From Euborellia annulipes (lineage: Eukaryota > Arthropoda > Insecta > Dermaptera > Anisolabididae): a stretch of DNA of 64,000 nt. The notes beneath the pieces are model-generated. The model saw only the letters and a list, made by a program, of their open reading frames with translations. It made no database searches and was not told the DNA's origin. The position numbers and the translations under genes are program-made. How positions within the stretch are numbered: position 1 is the first letter of the stretch; each line of letters begins with the position of its first letter. Positions 20,707-31,438 of the stretch are shown here, piece after piece. The DNA lies in the NCBI GenBank assembly GCA_023213315.1, contig JAKCPI010016431.1, positions 1 through 64,000 on the forward strand, read 5' to 3'.

Positions 20707-23487
20707 ATGAACAGTATTCCAAGCGTTGAAATCGATAGCTCCGATCATGTTGCAAAAACAACTAAAACAACATGTCCATATTGTGGTGTTGGTTGCGGTG
20801 TCAGTGTACACGTTCAACAAAATCCTCAAGGGCCTCTAGTTCAAGTTGAGGGGGATGCAGAGCATCCTTCCAATTTTGGACGCTTATGCATTAAAGGTAG
20901 CCGTCTTGCGGACACATTGGGGTTAGAAACACGTGTTTTACAGCCAATGATGGGGCGTAAGTCTCAACGGACTGTAACTACATGGGACGATGCAATCGAT
21001 AAGATTGCCGATAAATTTCAGTCATGTATCGACAAATATGGCCGTGACAGCATCGCCTTTTATGTTTCAGGACAGTTGCTTACCGAAGACTATTATGTTG
21101 TTAACAAGTTTGTAAAAGGCTATTTAGGTACAGCGAACATCGACACCAACTCAAGGTTATGTATGTCATCAGCAGTAGCTGGACATAAACGTAGCTTTGG
21201 TGAAGATCTTGTACCAGCAAGCTATGAAGATTTTGAACATGCAGATATGGTGGTATTGGTGGGTTCCAATACTGCATGGTGTCATCCGGTACTTTATCAA
21301 CGGATTATGCAGGCAAAGAGCCAAAACCCAGATATGTTTGTGGTGGTGATTGACCCACGCTTTACCAGTACCTGTGAACAAGCCGATTTGCACTTGCCGA
21401 TTTTACCGGGCCAAGATGTCGCCTTGTTTAATGGTCTATTTCAATATCTATATCAAAATGGTCATGTCGATCAAGCTTTTGTCGACGCTTACACCGAAGG
21501 CTTACAAGAAGTTTTGGCAAGCAGTCAACCAGAAATGGATATTGCATACGTTGCAAAACGTAGCGGCATCTCTTTAGACAAATTGCAGCAGTTCTTTGAG
21601 AAATTCGCTCAAACTGAAAAAGTGGTAACACTATTTTCAATGGGTGTAAATCAGTCAAGTCAGGGTGTAAATAAAGCCAATAGTATTATTAACTGTCATT
21701 TACTCACTGGAAAAATTGGCAAACTGGGTGCAGCACCATTTTCAATGACAGGGCAACCCAATGCGATGGGTGGTCGTGAAGTGGGTGGTTTGGCAAATAT
21801 GCTGGCAGCTCACATGGATTTAGATAACCCACTGCATCAAAAAGTGGTTCAAACCTTTTGGGATAGCCCATTTATTGCTAATCAAGCTGGTTTAAAAGCA
21901 GTTGATCTGTTCCGTGCTGTTGAAACTGGACAAATTAAAGCAATTTGGATTATGGCAACTAATCCTGTTGTGAGTTTGCCTGATGCAGACCAAGTAAAAC
22001 GTGCATTAGAAAAATGCGAGCTGGTCGTGGTGTCAGATATTTGTGCCGATACAGATACGACAGCATATGCTGATATTTTGCTTCCTGCCTTAGGTTGGGG
22101 AGAAAAAGACGGTACAGTAACTAACTCTGAACGCCGTATTTCACGTCAACGAGCTTTTTTACCTGCTCCGGGTGAAGCAAAAGCAGATTGGTGGTCAGTG
22201 AGCCAAGTTGCGAAAAAATTAGGCTTTAATGGTTTTGACTTTGCGGGTGCAAGTGACATTTTTAATGAGCATGCCGCACTATCTGCACAAGATAATGTAG
22301 ATATTGATGCACGTGAAGGAAGTAATACTTTCCGTTATTTCAACCTGAACGGTTTAACAGACCTAAGTGTAGCCGAATATGACGCTTTAGAACCGATTCA
22401 ATGGCCAGTATGGGACAAAAACCAAGACATTAAAAAGGTTCAACAACTGTTTAGTAAGGGCCAGTTTAGCCATAAAAATGCAAAGGCAAAACTGATTCCA
22501 ACCGTTGCAATTGATCCAGTTCATGCAGTTTCAGAAGACTATCCACTCATTTTGAATACGGGGCGTATTCGTGATCAGTGGCATACCATGACCCGTACTG
22601 GCTTGTCAGCAAACTTGACGAGTCACCGTGCGGAACCATTCTGTGAGATACATCCAAGCGATGCATTAAAGTTTGGTGTACGTGATCAAGGCTTGGTTGA
22701 AGTCCGTTCGAAATGGGGCAGTTGTGTTCTGCGTGTGACATTCTCATCGGGTGTACGTCGTGGGCAAATTTTCGCACCTATTCACTGGACTGAACAAGTT
22801 GCCTCCGATGCCCGTATTGGTAAAGTCGTCAATCCTGAAGTTGATGCAATTTCGGGCGAGCCTGAATTTAAGCATACACCTGTCACCATTCAACCGTTTT
22901 ATACAGCATGGCAAGGCGTGTTATATATCCGTGAAGGTTTCGACTCACATATTCAAGAATCGCTACATCACTGTGCATGGTGGACCAAGGTCAAAATGGT
23001 AAAAACCAACCGCTATGAACTTGCAGATCGCCAAACTTTTCATGATACTCAAAAGAACCTGAAAAGCTTTTTACCATTTGCAGATGAAACTTTTGAATGG
23101 TTAAGCATAGAAGATATTTCTTCTCAACTCAGCCACAGCATTATTTTGAAAGATGGCATCGTAATTGCAAGTTTATATATTGCACCAGCAGATTTATTGC
23201 CAGACCGTGACTGGGTGGCAAGTCTATTTAAGCGTGAACGTTTAAGTGCATTACACCGAAAAGCGTTACTGGCTGGCATGCCAATGTCTGCTACAAATAA
23301 TGATGGGCCTTTAGTATGTAGTTGTTTTAAAGTGGGTAAGAACAAAATTATCGAAGCGATAAAAACTCAAAATATTACACATGAAAAACAAGTCACTGCT
23401 TGTTTAAAAGCAGGAGGAAACTGTGGTTCATGTTTACCTGAAATCCGTGGCTTGATTAAAGCTTGCCAACAGGAGGTGGAAGTGTGA
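20707..23487 (+). CDS. nasA: Assimilatory nitrate reductase catalytic subunit NasA
   Basis: 926-residue cytoplasmic bis-MGD enzyme reducing nitrate to nitrite. The N-terminal [4Fe-4S] site is CPYCGVGC ... GRLCIKG; the likely Mo-ligand cysteine is in SRLCMSSAVAGHKRSFGED; later GQPNAMGGREVGG and NTGRIRDQWHTMTRTG are typical of Nap/Nas enzymes. A C-terminal BFD-like [2Fe-2S] domain (CSCFKVGKNKI ... GGNCGSC, about 865-920) receives electrons, as in Klebsiella-type NasA. AAAGGAG precedes the ATG, and the stop overlaps the GTG start of mobA. Confidence 0.93.
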   Translation: MNSIPSVEIDSSDHVAKTTKTTCPYCGVGCGVSVHVQQNPQGPLVQVEGDAEHPSNFGRLCIKGSRLADTLGLETRVLQPMMGRKSQRTVTTWDDAIDKIADKFQSCIDKYGRDSIAFYVSGQLLTEDYYVVNKFVKGYLGTANIDTNSRLCMSSAVAGHKRSFGEDLVPASYEDFEHADMVVLVGSNTAWCHPVLYQRIMQAKSQNPDMFVVVIDPRFTSTCEQADLHLPILPGQDVALFNGLFQYLYQNGHVDQAFVDAYTEGLQEVLASSQPEMDIAYVAKRSGISLDKLQQFFEKFAQTEKVVTLFSMGVNQSSQGVNKANSIINCHLLTGKIGKLGAAPFSMTGQPNAMGGREVGGLANMLAAHMDLDNPLHQKVVQTFWDSPFIANQAGLKAVDLFRAVETGQIKAIWIMATNPVVSLPDADQVKRALEKCELVVVSDICADTDTTAYADILLPALGWGEKDGTVTNSERRISRQRAFLPAPGEAKADWWSVSQVAKKLGFNGFDFAGASDIFNEHAALSAQDNVDIDAREGSNTFRYFNLNGLTDLSVAEYDALEPIQWPVWDKNQDIKKVQQLFSKGQFSHKNAKAKLIPTVAIDPVHAVSEDYPLILNTGRIRDQWHTMTRTGLSANLTSHRAEPFCEIHPSDALKFGVRDQGLVEVRSKWGSCVLRVTFSSGVRRGQIFAPIHWTEQVASDARIGKVVNPEVDAISGEPEFKHTPVTIQPFYTAWQGVLYIREGFDSHIQESLHHCAWWTKVKMVKTNRYELADRQTFHDTQKNLKSFLPFADETFEWLSIEDISSQLSHSIILKDGIVIASLYIAPADLLPDRDWVASLFKRERLSALHRKALLAGMPMSATNNDGPLVCSCFKVGKNKIIEAIKTQNITHEKQVTACLKAGGNCGSCLPEIRGLIKACQQEVEV

Positions 23488-24113
23488 ATAAGGGATATCC
23501 CGTAACTGATCTAGTCATTCTGGCGGGTGGACAGGCCCGCCGTATGAACGGTTTAAATAAGTTGTTGCAGCAATTTGATGGTGAAACACAACTTTTTAAA
23601 ATTCATCAAAAATTAAAATTATCGGTGTCTGAAATTTGGGTCAATAGTCATCGTGACTATTCAATTTATCAGAGTATCGTACCTGATATTCGTTGTTATC
23701 AAGATGATGCATCAGGTTTTTTAGGCCCGCTTATGGGAATGAAAAGTGCATGGTCGAATGTTGAGGCAGATTATGTTTTGTTCATTCCTTGTGATGTGAC
23801 TTATGTACCTACGCAAGTTGTTGCAAAATTACATCATGCGATACGCAAAAATAAACAAGCTCAAGCGGCCTATGTTTCAATCAATGGGGATGCGCTGTAT
23901 CCATTTTGTTTATTAAAACGCGAAAGTCTGGCAACCATAGCCCAGCAAATTGAAAAACAACAATTGAGTTTGAAGGAATGCTTTAAATTGTTGCATGCAC
24001 AAGTTGCCGTATTTCAGAAACAAAACTTATTTTTTCATAGCATCAATTCGTTGGATGAACTTCAACAATATAAGCAAATCAAAGCGTTTAAAGAGATTTT
24101 TACAACAAGCTAA
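23484..24113 (+). CDS. mobA: MobA-like molybdenum cofactor guanylyltransferase
   Basis: 209-residue nucleotidyltransferase that adds GMP to molybdopterin, giving the MGD cofactor that NasA needs. The N-terminal loop LVILAGGQARRMNG is the GTP-binding motif; CDVTYVP carries the Mg-binding Asp. GTG at 23484 is chosen because AGGAGG lies seven bases upstream and GTGA overlaps the nasA stop. The usual lysine/aspartate context after RMG is altered (GLNKLL), so activity is likely but not assured. Confidence 0.75.
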   Translation: MNKGYPVTDLVILAGGQARRMNGLNKLLQQFDGETQLFKIHQKLKLSVSEIWVNSHRDYSIYQSIVPDIRCYQDDASGFLGPLMGMKSAWSNVEADYVLFIPCDVTYVPTQVVAKLHHAIRKNKQAQAAYVSINGDALYPFCLLKRESLATIAQQIEKQQLSLKECFKLLHAQVAVFQKQNLFFHSINSLDELQQYKQIKAFKEIFTTS

Positions 24114-24264
24114 GTGTTCATCATAAATTTAAAATTCATATTGATTGCATGGAATAAACGGTTTTTAATTTTTTTGACTTCTTGACTATTTATTTTATAA
24201 GTTCTATTTTGGAACTTGATATTTCATTCCAGTGAAATGTATAAAAATAAAGGAGTCAATAGGA

Positions 24265-26510
24265 ATGGTAGAAGCACTGAAGCAAAGTACAACAGATGTT
24301 ACCGCATGTATTTTGTGTTCAAGAAACTGCGGGTTAAGTGTCGAAATTAAGGATAATCAGTTTACCAAAATCAAAGGCAACCCTGAGCATCCTTTCTCTC
24401 AAGGCTACATTTGTCAAAAGGCAGCAAGATTACAACACTATCAGCAGCATGCAGACCGCTTGACTACGCCGTTAAAACGTCAGCCAGATGGTTCTTTTCA
24501 AGAAATTAGTTGGGACAATGCTATACAAGAAATTGCCGAGCGCTTGGTTCATATTCGAGATAATTTTGGCGGTACTGCTTTTTGCTTCTGTGGGCGGCGG
24601 TGGCCAAGGTAACCATCTCGGTGCAGCTTACGGGCGTCAACTTTTACTAGCCATGAAAAGTTATTACGCTTACAACTCGCTTGCTCAAGAAAAAACGGGT
24701 GATTTCTGGCTGAATGGACGTTTATTTGGAAGTCAGGCCTGCCATACCACCGAAGATGTTGAATACGCTGACTACATTCTGTTCATTGGTACAAATCCAT
24801 TTCAAGCACATGGGATTCCAAATGCACGAGACACGCTAAAGCATATTAAAAAAGACCCTAACCGGACTATGGTGGTATTTGACCCGCGCGTTACCGAAAC
24901 AGCCAAACAAGCAGATATCCACGTGCAATTAAAGCCTGGAACTGATGCTTTTTTAATGTCGGCCATGATTGCCATTATTATTAAAGAACAACTTTATGAT
25001 GTGCAGTTTATTGAGCAGCATACGCATGGCTTTGAAGAGGTAAAAACAGCTTTTAACCGTGTCCCGATTGAAGAATATATTGCTAAAGCGGATGTACCAG
25101 TCGATTTGATTTATCAAGTGACTAGAGATTTTGCCAAGGCTAAAAGAGGCTGTCTGCGTATCGATTTAGGTATTCAGCATACTTTAAATACAACATTAAA
25201 CGGATATTTAGAAAAACTACTGTATTTAGTGACTGGTCACTTTGGAAAACAAGGTACCAATAATTTGCATACCATGTTTATTCCAATTTTAAGCAATACC
25301 GATGAAAGAAAGCCGAAATATCGACGTAGTGTTTACCATAAAATGTTCCCGATTTCCGGATTTTTCCCACCAAATATTTTGCCGGATGAAGTATTAAAAG
25401 CCGGTGAAAAACGAATTCGTGCAATTTTTGTAGATAGCTGTAATCCTTTAATAACTTACCCCGATACACCTGCCTATGAAAAAGCATTTAAGGCGTTAGA
25501 TTTATTGGTCGTGGTCGATGTTGCCATGACAGAAACGGCTAGGTTGGCAGATTATATTTTGCCCGCACATACTCAATTTGAAAAATGGGAATTTACAGGT
25601 TTTAATCTTGAGTTTCCTAAAAACGGTTTTCATTTAAGACATCCTGTATTCACGGCTCAAAGCAACACTTTACCCGAAGCAGAAATTTACACGCGGTTGC
25701 TTGAGGCTATGCAGGTTATTCCTAAAAGCTTTCCATTGTTAGAAAAAATAGCTGCAGTCGACTCGAAAAAAACAGCATATTTACCTTATCTGTCGGCTTT
25801 AGGCGTGACCTTCGCTCGGCATAAAAAATATATTCCTTTTGCAGCCTCAATTCTCTATCGCACTTTAGGTAAGCGTTTAGATAACTCAGGCTGCTTCAAC
25901 GGCATTTTTATTACCTCTGTCTATTCAATACGCTGTTTTACATACAAAAGCTGTTCGCCGTGCGGGCTATAAAGGTAATTCTTTAACCTTAGGTGTTCGC
26001 TTGTTTGATCAAATCTTAAAGCAGAGGTCAGGCGTGGTGTTGTCGCAACATGAATATGAAGAAGTTTGGAAGCTCGTTGCCTATAAAGACAAAAAAATAC
26101 GTCTGGCTATTCCCGAAATGTTAAATGAGTTGGCAAATTTAAAAAATCATCAATTTAGTATTGAAGAGTTTCCTTTCATCCTTTTGTCAGGTGAGCGCCG
26201 TAGTTATAACGCCAATCAGATTTACCGTGACCCTGCATGGCGAAAAGTAGATGCAGAAGGGGCTTTACGAATTCATCCTGAAGATGCGACAAACTTGAAT
26301 GTAGCAGTAGGAGATCAACTCAAATGTATCTCACAACACGGAGAAATTCAGGTCACCGTAGATTTTGATGAAGGTATGAGAAAAGGTGTTGTTTCTCTTC
26401 CACATGGCTATGGCATGCGCTTTAAAGGTGGAGAGCCGATAGGACCACAATTAAATCTTCTGGTGTCTGCTGAACATTGTGATCCGTTGTCTAAAACCCC
26501 CGTACCATAA
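24265..26510 (+). CDS. Formate-dehydrogenase-like molybdopterin oxidoreductase
   Basis: About 747 residues of the bis-MGD family after two shifts (T5 24579-24583; GG 25889-25890). The N-terminal iron-sulfur site is CILCSRNC ... GYICQKAARL. The predicted Mo ligand is in GSQACHTTEDVEYADYILF; a Cys-His pair at this place is the arrangement of formate dehydrogenases, unlike the Cys-Met of NasA here. TNPFQAHG, FDPRVTETAKQADIH and a C-terminal MopB domain (NQIYRDPAWRK) follow. No electron-transfer subunit or signal peptide is visible. Start at the ATG nine bases after AAGGAG. The substrate is unknown; formate or another small oxyanion is possible. Confidence 0.8.
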
Positions 26511-26666
26511 ATATGTACCCATCCGTTTAGAAAAATGCTAGAAATAATGTAGGGCATTTCAGAGATTAACGCCGCACTCATTTGATACAGCTTTAAAATT
26601 TAAGTTGAAAATAGTACGGCGATTAATCTAGCTGATGCCCAAAAAGTTATGGATGATAATTAGAAT

Positions 26667-26683
26667 TGGAACAAATTTTGCAT
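26667..26683 (+). promoter_or_regulatory. Possible sigma-54 promoter before moaA
   Basis: TTGGAACAAATTTTGCA has GG-N10-GC with 10 of 12 conserved bases. Start point near 26693, about 84 nt before moaA. No NtrC-like site was found upstream, and the AT-rich gap (26511-26776) makes chance more likely. No Moco riboswitch pattern seen in this gap. Confidence 0.35.
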
Positions 26684-26776
26684 AAACAGCAGAGCACTAT
26701 TGAAAGAGCAATTTATTATTTTAATCGCCCATAAAAAGTGCCCGCAATATTTGAACTGTTCTCGACATGAGTGCAA

Positions 26777-27811
26777 ATGATGAAACAATATCACTCTGAA
26801 ACTGCGCCAATGCTTCTGCAAGATCAATATGGGCGCATCAAGCGGAAGTTACGTATTTCGGTAACGGATCGCTGCAATTTTAAGTGTGTATATTGCATGC
26901 CTGAACATCCAGAATGGCTAAATAAACAAGACCTGCTTAGTTTTGAAGCACTTTTTCAATTTTGCCATTTTATGGTGCAGCAAGGTATTGAAAGTATCCG
27001 TATTACGGGTGGCGAACCATTAATGCGTCAAGGTATTGTTCACTTTGTTCGTGATTTACAAGCTTTGAAAGTGTTAGGTTTAAAGCGGGTTTCAATGACC
27101 ACCAATGGACACTATTTGGCTAAATATGCTCAGCAGTTAAAAGACGCAGGTTTAGATGATTTAAATATTAGTTTAGATAGTCTTGATGCTATTCAGTTTA
27201 AAGAACTCACCAAGAAAAAATTAGAACCTGTTCTAGAGGGTATCCAAGCTGCTAAAGATGCTGGATTACCTTTTAAAATTAATTGTGTATTAATGAAAAA
27301 TAAAAACGACGATCAGATCTTACCGATGGTGAAGTGGTCAATTGTCAATCATATTCCTTTACGCTTTATTGAGTTTATGCCTCTTGATGGCGATGCGCTT
27401 TGGTCAAGTAAAGATGTAGTGAGTGAGGCTGAAATTTTACAGGCTTTGCAACCCCATTATTCAGTAGAGGTTATCGAACAACAGCATGAGCCAGCACGCC
27501 AATATCTGATTAATAATAGTTACTCTCTTGGGATTATTTCCACAATCACTCATTCATTTTGCCATCAATGCGACCGTATACGGTTAACTGCACAAGGCGA
27601 ACTCTACAACTGTTTATTTGCCCCGCAAGGTCTAAATATTAAACCGCAGCTTCAATCATTATTACGTGCACGTACTACAGCTGATCATGCAATGTATATT
27701 CAACAGTTAACAGATATGGTTATGCCATATATTTGGCACAAAGCTAAAGGTTTTCATGCCTTACAACATCAACAAGCCCGTAAAATTAGTATGCATATGC
27801 TTGGGGGATAA
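26777..27811 (+). CDS. moaA: GTP 3',8-cyclase MoaA
   Basis: Radical-SAM enzyme for the first step of molybdopterin synthesis. CNFKCVYC near the N-terminus binds the SAM cluster, FCHQCDRIRL ... NC near the C-terminus the second cluster, and the protein ends in the conserved Gly-Gly (MLGG). About 344 residues. The exact start among GTG 26771, ATG 26777 and ATG 26780 is uncertain as the ribosome site is weak. Stop abuts the moaD start. Confidence 0.93.
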   Translation: MMKQYHSETAPMLLQDQYGRIKRKLRISVTDRCNFKCVYCMPEHPEWLNKQDLLSFEALFQFCHFMVQQGIESIRITGGEPLMRQGIVHFVRDLQALKVLGLKRVSMTTNGHYLAKYAQQLKDAGLDDLNISLDSLDAIQFKELTKKKLEPVLEGIQAAKDAGLPFKINCVLMKNKNDDQILPMVKWSIVNHIPLRFIEFMPLDGDALWSSKDVVSEAEILQALQPHYSVEVIEQQHEPARQYLINNSYSLGIISTITHSFCHQCDRIRLTAQGELYNCLFAPQGLNIKPQLQSLLRARTTADHAMYIQQLTDMVMPYIWHKAKGFHALQHQQARKISMHMLGG

Positions 27812-28066
27812 ATGCAGCAATCTATCCAAATTAAAATAGAAGCGTTTGGCGCAATTGAAAAATTGCTTCCTCAAAACCTTTCGTTGGTTTGTCACAATCA
27901 TATTTTGGTTAAAGATGTATTAGATGAAATTGTTTCATTACATCCAGAATCTACACAAGCCATGGAAAAATGTGCATGTGCGATTGGCGATAATGTCATA
28001 ACGAGACAATCTGCTTTAAGTGAGCCATGTACTTTGGTTTTATTGTCACCAGTTGCAGGAGGGTGA
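27812..28066 (+). CDS. moaD: Molybdopterin synthase sulfur carrier MoaD
   Basis: 84 residues, ubiquitin-like, ending in the Gly-Gly tail (SPVAGG) that becomes the thiocarboxylate. It is read directly after moaA (TAAATG) and 3 nt before moaE, its synthase partner. Confidence 0.9.
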   Translation: MQQSIQIKIEAFGAIEKLLPQNLSLVCHNHILVKDVLDEIVSLHPESTQAMEKCACAIGDNVITRQSALSEPCTLVLLSPVAGG

Positions 28067-28069
28067 GTC

Positions 28070-28559
28070 ATGCGAGATTTTGCACGTATACAAGAGCAGG
28101 CTTTAAGTTTAGATATTTTTGATCCTATCCAATCATTTCCTGAATGTGGTGGAATCGATATTTTTATAGGTACGGTTCGTAATCACCATGAGGGTAAAGC
28201 TGTTAAGTCGTTGAAATATACGTCATATAAGCCACTTTCTGAAAAAATGATACGTGAAATTGAACTGGAAATTAGAGAAAAAGTATCAGGTATCTTATGT
28301 GCGGGTCATTCATCGAATCGGTCATCTGGATGTGGGTGAGACAGCCATTATTGCGATTGCTTATGCACCCCATCGCCGTGAAGCTTTTCAAGCATGCGAA
28401 GAAGCGGTTGAGCGGGTGAAGCATGAAGTACCAGTTTTTAAAGAAGAGTTCTTTACAGATGGTACAAGTCATTATGTAGAAGGTTGTTGTATTCGCAAAG
28501 ATGCGCCACAAGAACACAAGCATCACCACCATCATGCCGGCCACGAACACTCACACTGA
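28070..28559 (+). CDS. moaE: Molybdopterin synthase catalytic subunit MoaE with His-rich tail
   Basis: About 162 residues converting cPMP to molybdopterin with MoaD. IDIFIGTVRNHHEGK and IAYAPHRREAFQACE are the family blocks; VPVFKEEFF holds the catalytic Lys. One extra A in 28278-28282 splits the frame; joined, REK runs into YQVSYVRVIHRIGHLD. The last 14 residues, HKHHHHHAGHEHSH, are nearly all histidine and are not part of ordinary MoaE; metal binding is a guess. Confidence 0.9.
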
Positions 28560-28582
28560 AATATGTACGTCTAGGATAAATA

Positions 28583-29506
28583 ATGAAAAACGTAGGAATG
28601 AAGCCGGAAAGTTATCGTGTTGCTGAAGCACAAGCGATTTTATATGCGCCTCCACATTGTATTGAATTATTAAGGCAAGGGAACACTGAAAAGGGGGATG
28701 CATTAAAAACCGCACGTGTGGCAGGAATCTTGGCAGCAAAACGCACCGATGAGCTGATTCCTTTGTGTCATCCACTGCCAATTTATCGTGCAGATGTTGA
28801 ATATGAATTAGAACATGATTTTGTAAAGATTATTACTGTGGTCGAAACGATTGGCCCTACTGGGGTAGAAATGGAAGCCCTCACGGCTGCAAGCCTTGCA
28901 GGTTTGACCATTTACGACATGTTAAAACCACATTGTGAGCCAGAAGAACTCTGGATGGATCAATGTAAACTGCTTAAGAAAAAGGGTGGGAAATCGCACT
29001 TTAAACGTGTTCTTCGTCAACCAGTTTCAGCTGCTGTTATTGTGTTATCCGACACCGTTGCAGCTGGTAGAAAACCCGATACAGCTGGAAAATCAGTGGT
29101 AGAAACTTTAACTGAAGCAGGATTCGATCCGATTCATTACCAAATTTTGCCTGATGAAGCAGATATTCTAAAAGATTTAGTGCTAGAGCTGAGTAAGTCA
29201 TATGCTTGCATTATGACAGTGGGTGGAACTGGAATTGGTAAGCGTGACATTACGGTCGATACATTAGAGCCACTTCTTGAACGTAAACTAGACGGCTTAA
29301 TGGAAGCTGCGCGTTCATTTGGACAAAAACGCACACCATATGCGGCAATGTCACGTGGGGTAGCTGGTTTTATTGATCGCTCATTAGTGGTGACTTTACC
29401 TGGAAGCCGTGGTGGAGCAAGTGAATCAATGGCTGCTATTTTACCAGCCCTCGTTCATATTTTTGATGTGTGCCGTGATTTACCGCATCCGGGAGGTTAT
29501 GAATAA
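28583..29506 (+). CDS. moaCB: Bifunctional MoaC-MoaB/MogA protein
   Basis: 307 residues. The first about 150 are MoaC, cPMP synthase (KGDALKTARVAGILAAK, DELIPLCHPLP, GVEMEALTA). From about 155 a MoaB/MogA adenylyltransferase domain follows (AVIVLSDTVAAGRKPD, TVGGTGIGKRDIT, TLPGSRGGASESM). Thus an early and a late step of cofactor synthesis are in one polypeptide. The stop overlaps the moeA start (TAATG). Confidence 0.92.
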   Translation: MKNVGMKPESYRVAEAQAILYAPPHCIELLRQGNTEKGDALKTARVAGILAAKRTDELIPLCHPLPIYRADVEYELEHDFVKIITVVETIGPTGVEMEALTAASLAGLTIYDMLKPHCEPEELWMDQCKLLKKKGGKSHFKRVLRQPVSAAVIVLSDTVAAGRKPDTAGKSVVETLTEAGFDPIHYQILPDEADILKDLVLELSKSYACIMTVGGTGIGKRDITVDTLEPLLERKLDGLMEAARSFGQKRTPYAAMSRGVAGFIDRSLVVTLPGSRGGASESMAAILPALVHIFDVCRDLPHPGGYE

Positions 29507-30742
29507 TGTCAGGTTGTGGTACAGAGCGTGGATTAATTAGTGTAGATGAAGCTCTTGAGCTGATTATTAAGCAGCCAAAAAAGTTGGGTTCGATTAACCA
29601 AGTTCTTCAAAACAGTCTAAGTAGATATCTCGCTAAAGAAATTTATTCAGAAATTAATCTGCCAAGCTTTTCTCAAAGTGCGGTAGATGGTTACGCACTT
29701 TGTAGCCATGCGGAAGATTTGCAACAACAAAAATTTCAGGTTACAGGTGAGATTCGTGCAGGAAGCGAAAGCCATGACACCCTTCATGAAGGTCAGGCTA
29801 TTCGTATATTCACAGGCGGTAAAATTCCTGAAGGAACAACCCATGTTGCTCGGCAGGAAATCGTATCGGTTCTTTCGACCCAAGAAATTTGCTTAACTGA
29901 ACATATAGGTCCCCAAGCCGATATTCGTTTTACCGGAGAGGAAATTCAAAAAGGTCAATTGCTTGCCCAAGTTGGACAGTTTTTAAATATTGGAAGTTTG
30001 GCCGCCTTAAGTATGGCTGGTGTGCAAACGGTGGAAATTTACCATGCACCGAAAGTCGTTGTTTTAGTGACTGGAGATGAAGTCGCCGAAACCACAGAAG
30101 ATCTTATCGATGGCAAAATTTTTGATGCAAATGGACCATTACTAAAAGCTTGGTTTGAAGATTATGGCTTAGATGTTGAATTAATTCATGTGGCAGATGA
30201 AGCAGGGCAAGTCACAAGTTACTTTAATCAGTTCAAAGACAGCCATGATGTCATTATAACGACAGGTGGAGTCTCTGTTGGTGATTATGACTTTGTTCGG
30301 CCTTGTGCTTTTGAGGTTTGTTTTGAGCAGATCTTTTGGAAAGTAAAACAGAAGCCGGGAAAACCTCTATTTTTTGCTGAATATTCCCAGCCAGAAAAAG
30401 GCCATCATTGTTACTTGTTAGGCTTACCGGGTAATCCTGCTGCTGTATATGTGGCTATGCAGGTATATGGTAAAGCCTTGTTAGATAGCTTGCAGGGGAA
30501 ATCAGGCGGGGCCAGAATGGTTTAGTGCGATTTTGGAGCATGACTTAAAAGAAGATGCACGTGAACGTTTTTTGCGCATGTATGCTTATTTTGAAAATGG
30601 ACAGCTTAAAATAAAAAGTCTGGCAAAACAGCAATCACATATGCTGAGTAACTTAATGCAGGCCAACTGTCTTGTTCGAATTCCAGCGGGTGTAAAACTA
30701 GAAGCGGGTTATATATTAAAAGGTATATTTATTTCAAATTAA
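29506..30742 (+). CDS. moeA: Molybdopterin molybdenumtransferase MoeA
   Basis: Inserts molybdate into adenylylated molybdopterin; about 411 residues. Seen: SQSAVDGYAL, IFTGGKIPEG, VTGDEVAE, DANGPLLKAW, TTGGVSVGDYDF, KPGKPLFFAEY and GLPGNPAAVYV, all MoeA hallmarks. A shift at GGGG 30495-30498 (one extra G) separates the last about 80 residues, the beta-barrel domain IV. Last gene of the nas-moa run. Confidence 0.9.
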
Positions 30743-30945
30743 GTATAAAGAAAGAGAAATATGGCTCATTATGCCGTGAATGAGCCATATTTATTCAGCA
30801 ATTTTATATTTTCTATAATGAATAATTTTTATAAAAGTTAATAAGCATTTATTTTTTAGAATCAATCTTGCATATATTGTGACAAGTGGTTTAGGGTATA
30901 AACTATAGAGCCATTGGGCTAAATAATATCGAGGAATGCATAAAG

Positions 30946-31422
30946 ATGAAATGGGACGACATCGGTGATCAGCCTTGTTCGGTTGCTCGTATGCTATCAG
31001 TAATTGGCGATCGATGGACGATGCTAATACTACGTAATGCTTTTATGGGAATACGACGTTTTGACGACTTCCAGAAATCATTAGGTGTAACTCGTCATGT
31101 TCTTTCAGATCGTTTAAAACGCTTAGTTGAATATGAAATTTTAGTCAAAGCACCTTATTTTGATAGACAAGAGCGTTTTGAATATCGACTAACTGATAAA
31201 GGCTTTGAGCTTTATCCAATTATTTTGTCTATGGCGAATTGGGGCGATAAATGGATGGATCAAGGTTTAGGTAAGCCATTAGAATATCGTCATAAAACTT
31301 GTGGGCATAAGTTTGAACCAGTTATGGTGTGCTCGGTGTGCCGTGAGCCTTTACATGCTAAGCAAGTACAAGTGTCAGCAGGACCAGGTTATTTTGCGTA
31401 TATTCAACAAAAACAAGCCTAA
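30946..31422 (+). CDS. HxlR-family transcriptional regulator
   Basis: 158 residues, winged helix-turn-helix of the HxlR/MarR-like family: CSVARMLSVIGDRWTMLILRN, FDDFQKSLGVTRHVLSDRLKRL, then the wing YRLTDKGFEL. A C-terminal extension has a four-cysteine pattern (CGHKFEPVMVCSVC) that could hold a metal. GAGGA precedes the ATG. Target unknown; the gene stands alone between moeA and a convergent regulator. Confidence 0.85.
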   Translation: MKWDDIGDQPCSVARMLSVIGDRWTMLILRNAFMGIRRFDDFQKSLGVTRHVLSDRLKRLVEYEILVKAPYFDRQERFEYRLTDKGFELYPIILSMANWGDKWMDQGLGKPLEYRHKTCGHKFEPVMVCSVCREPLHAKQVQVSAGPGYFAYIQQKQA

Positions 31423-31438
31423 TATTTTGCTCTATAAA

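Noticed and set aside
26511..26776. Molybdenum cofactor riboswitch before moaA
   Set aside because: None of the conserved G/C-rich stems of that RNA family could be found in this AT-rich gap.
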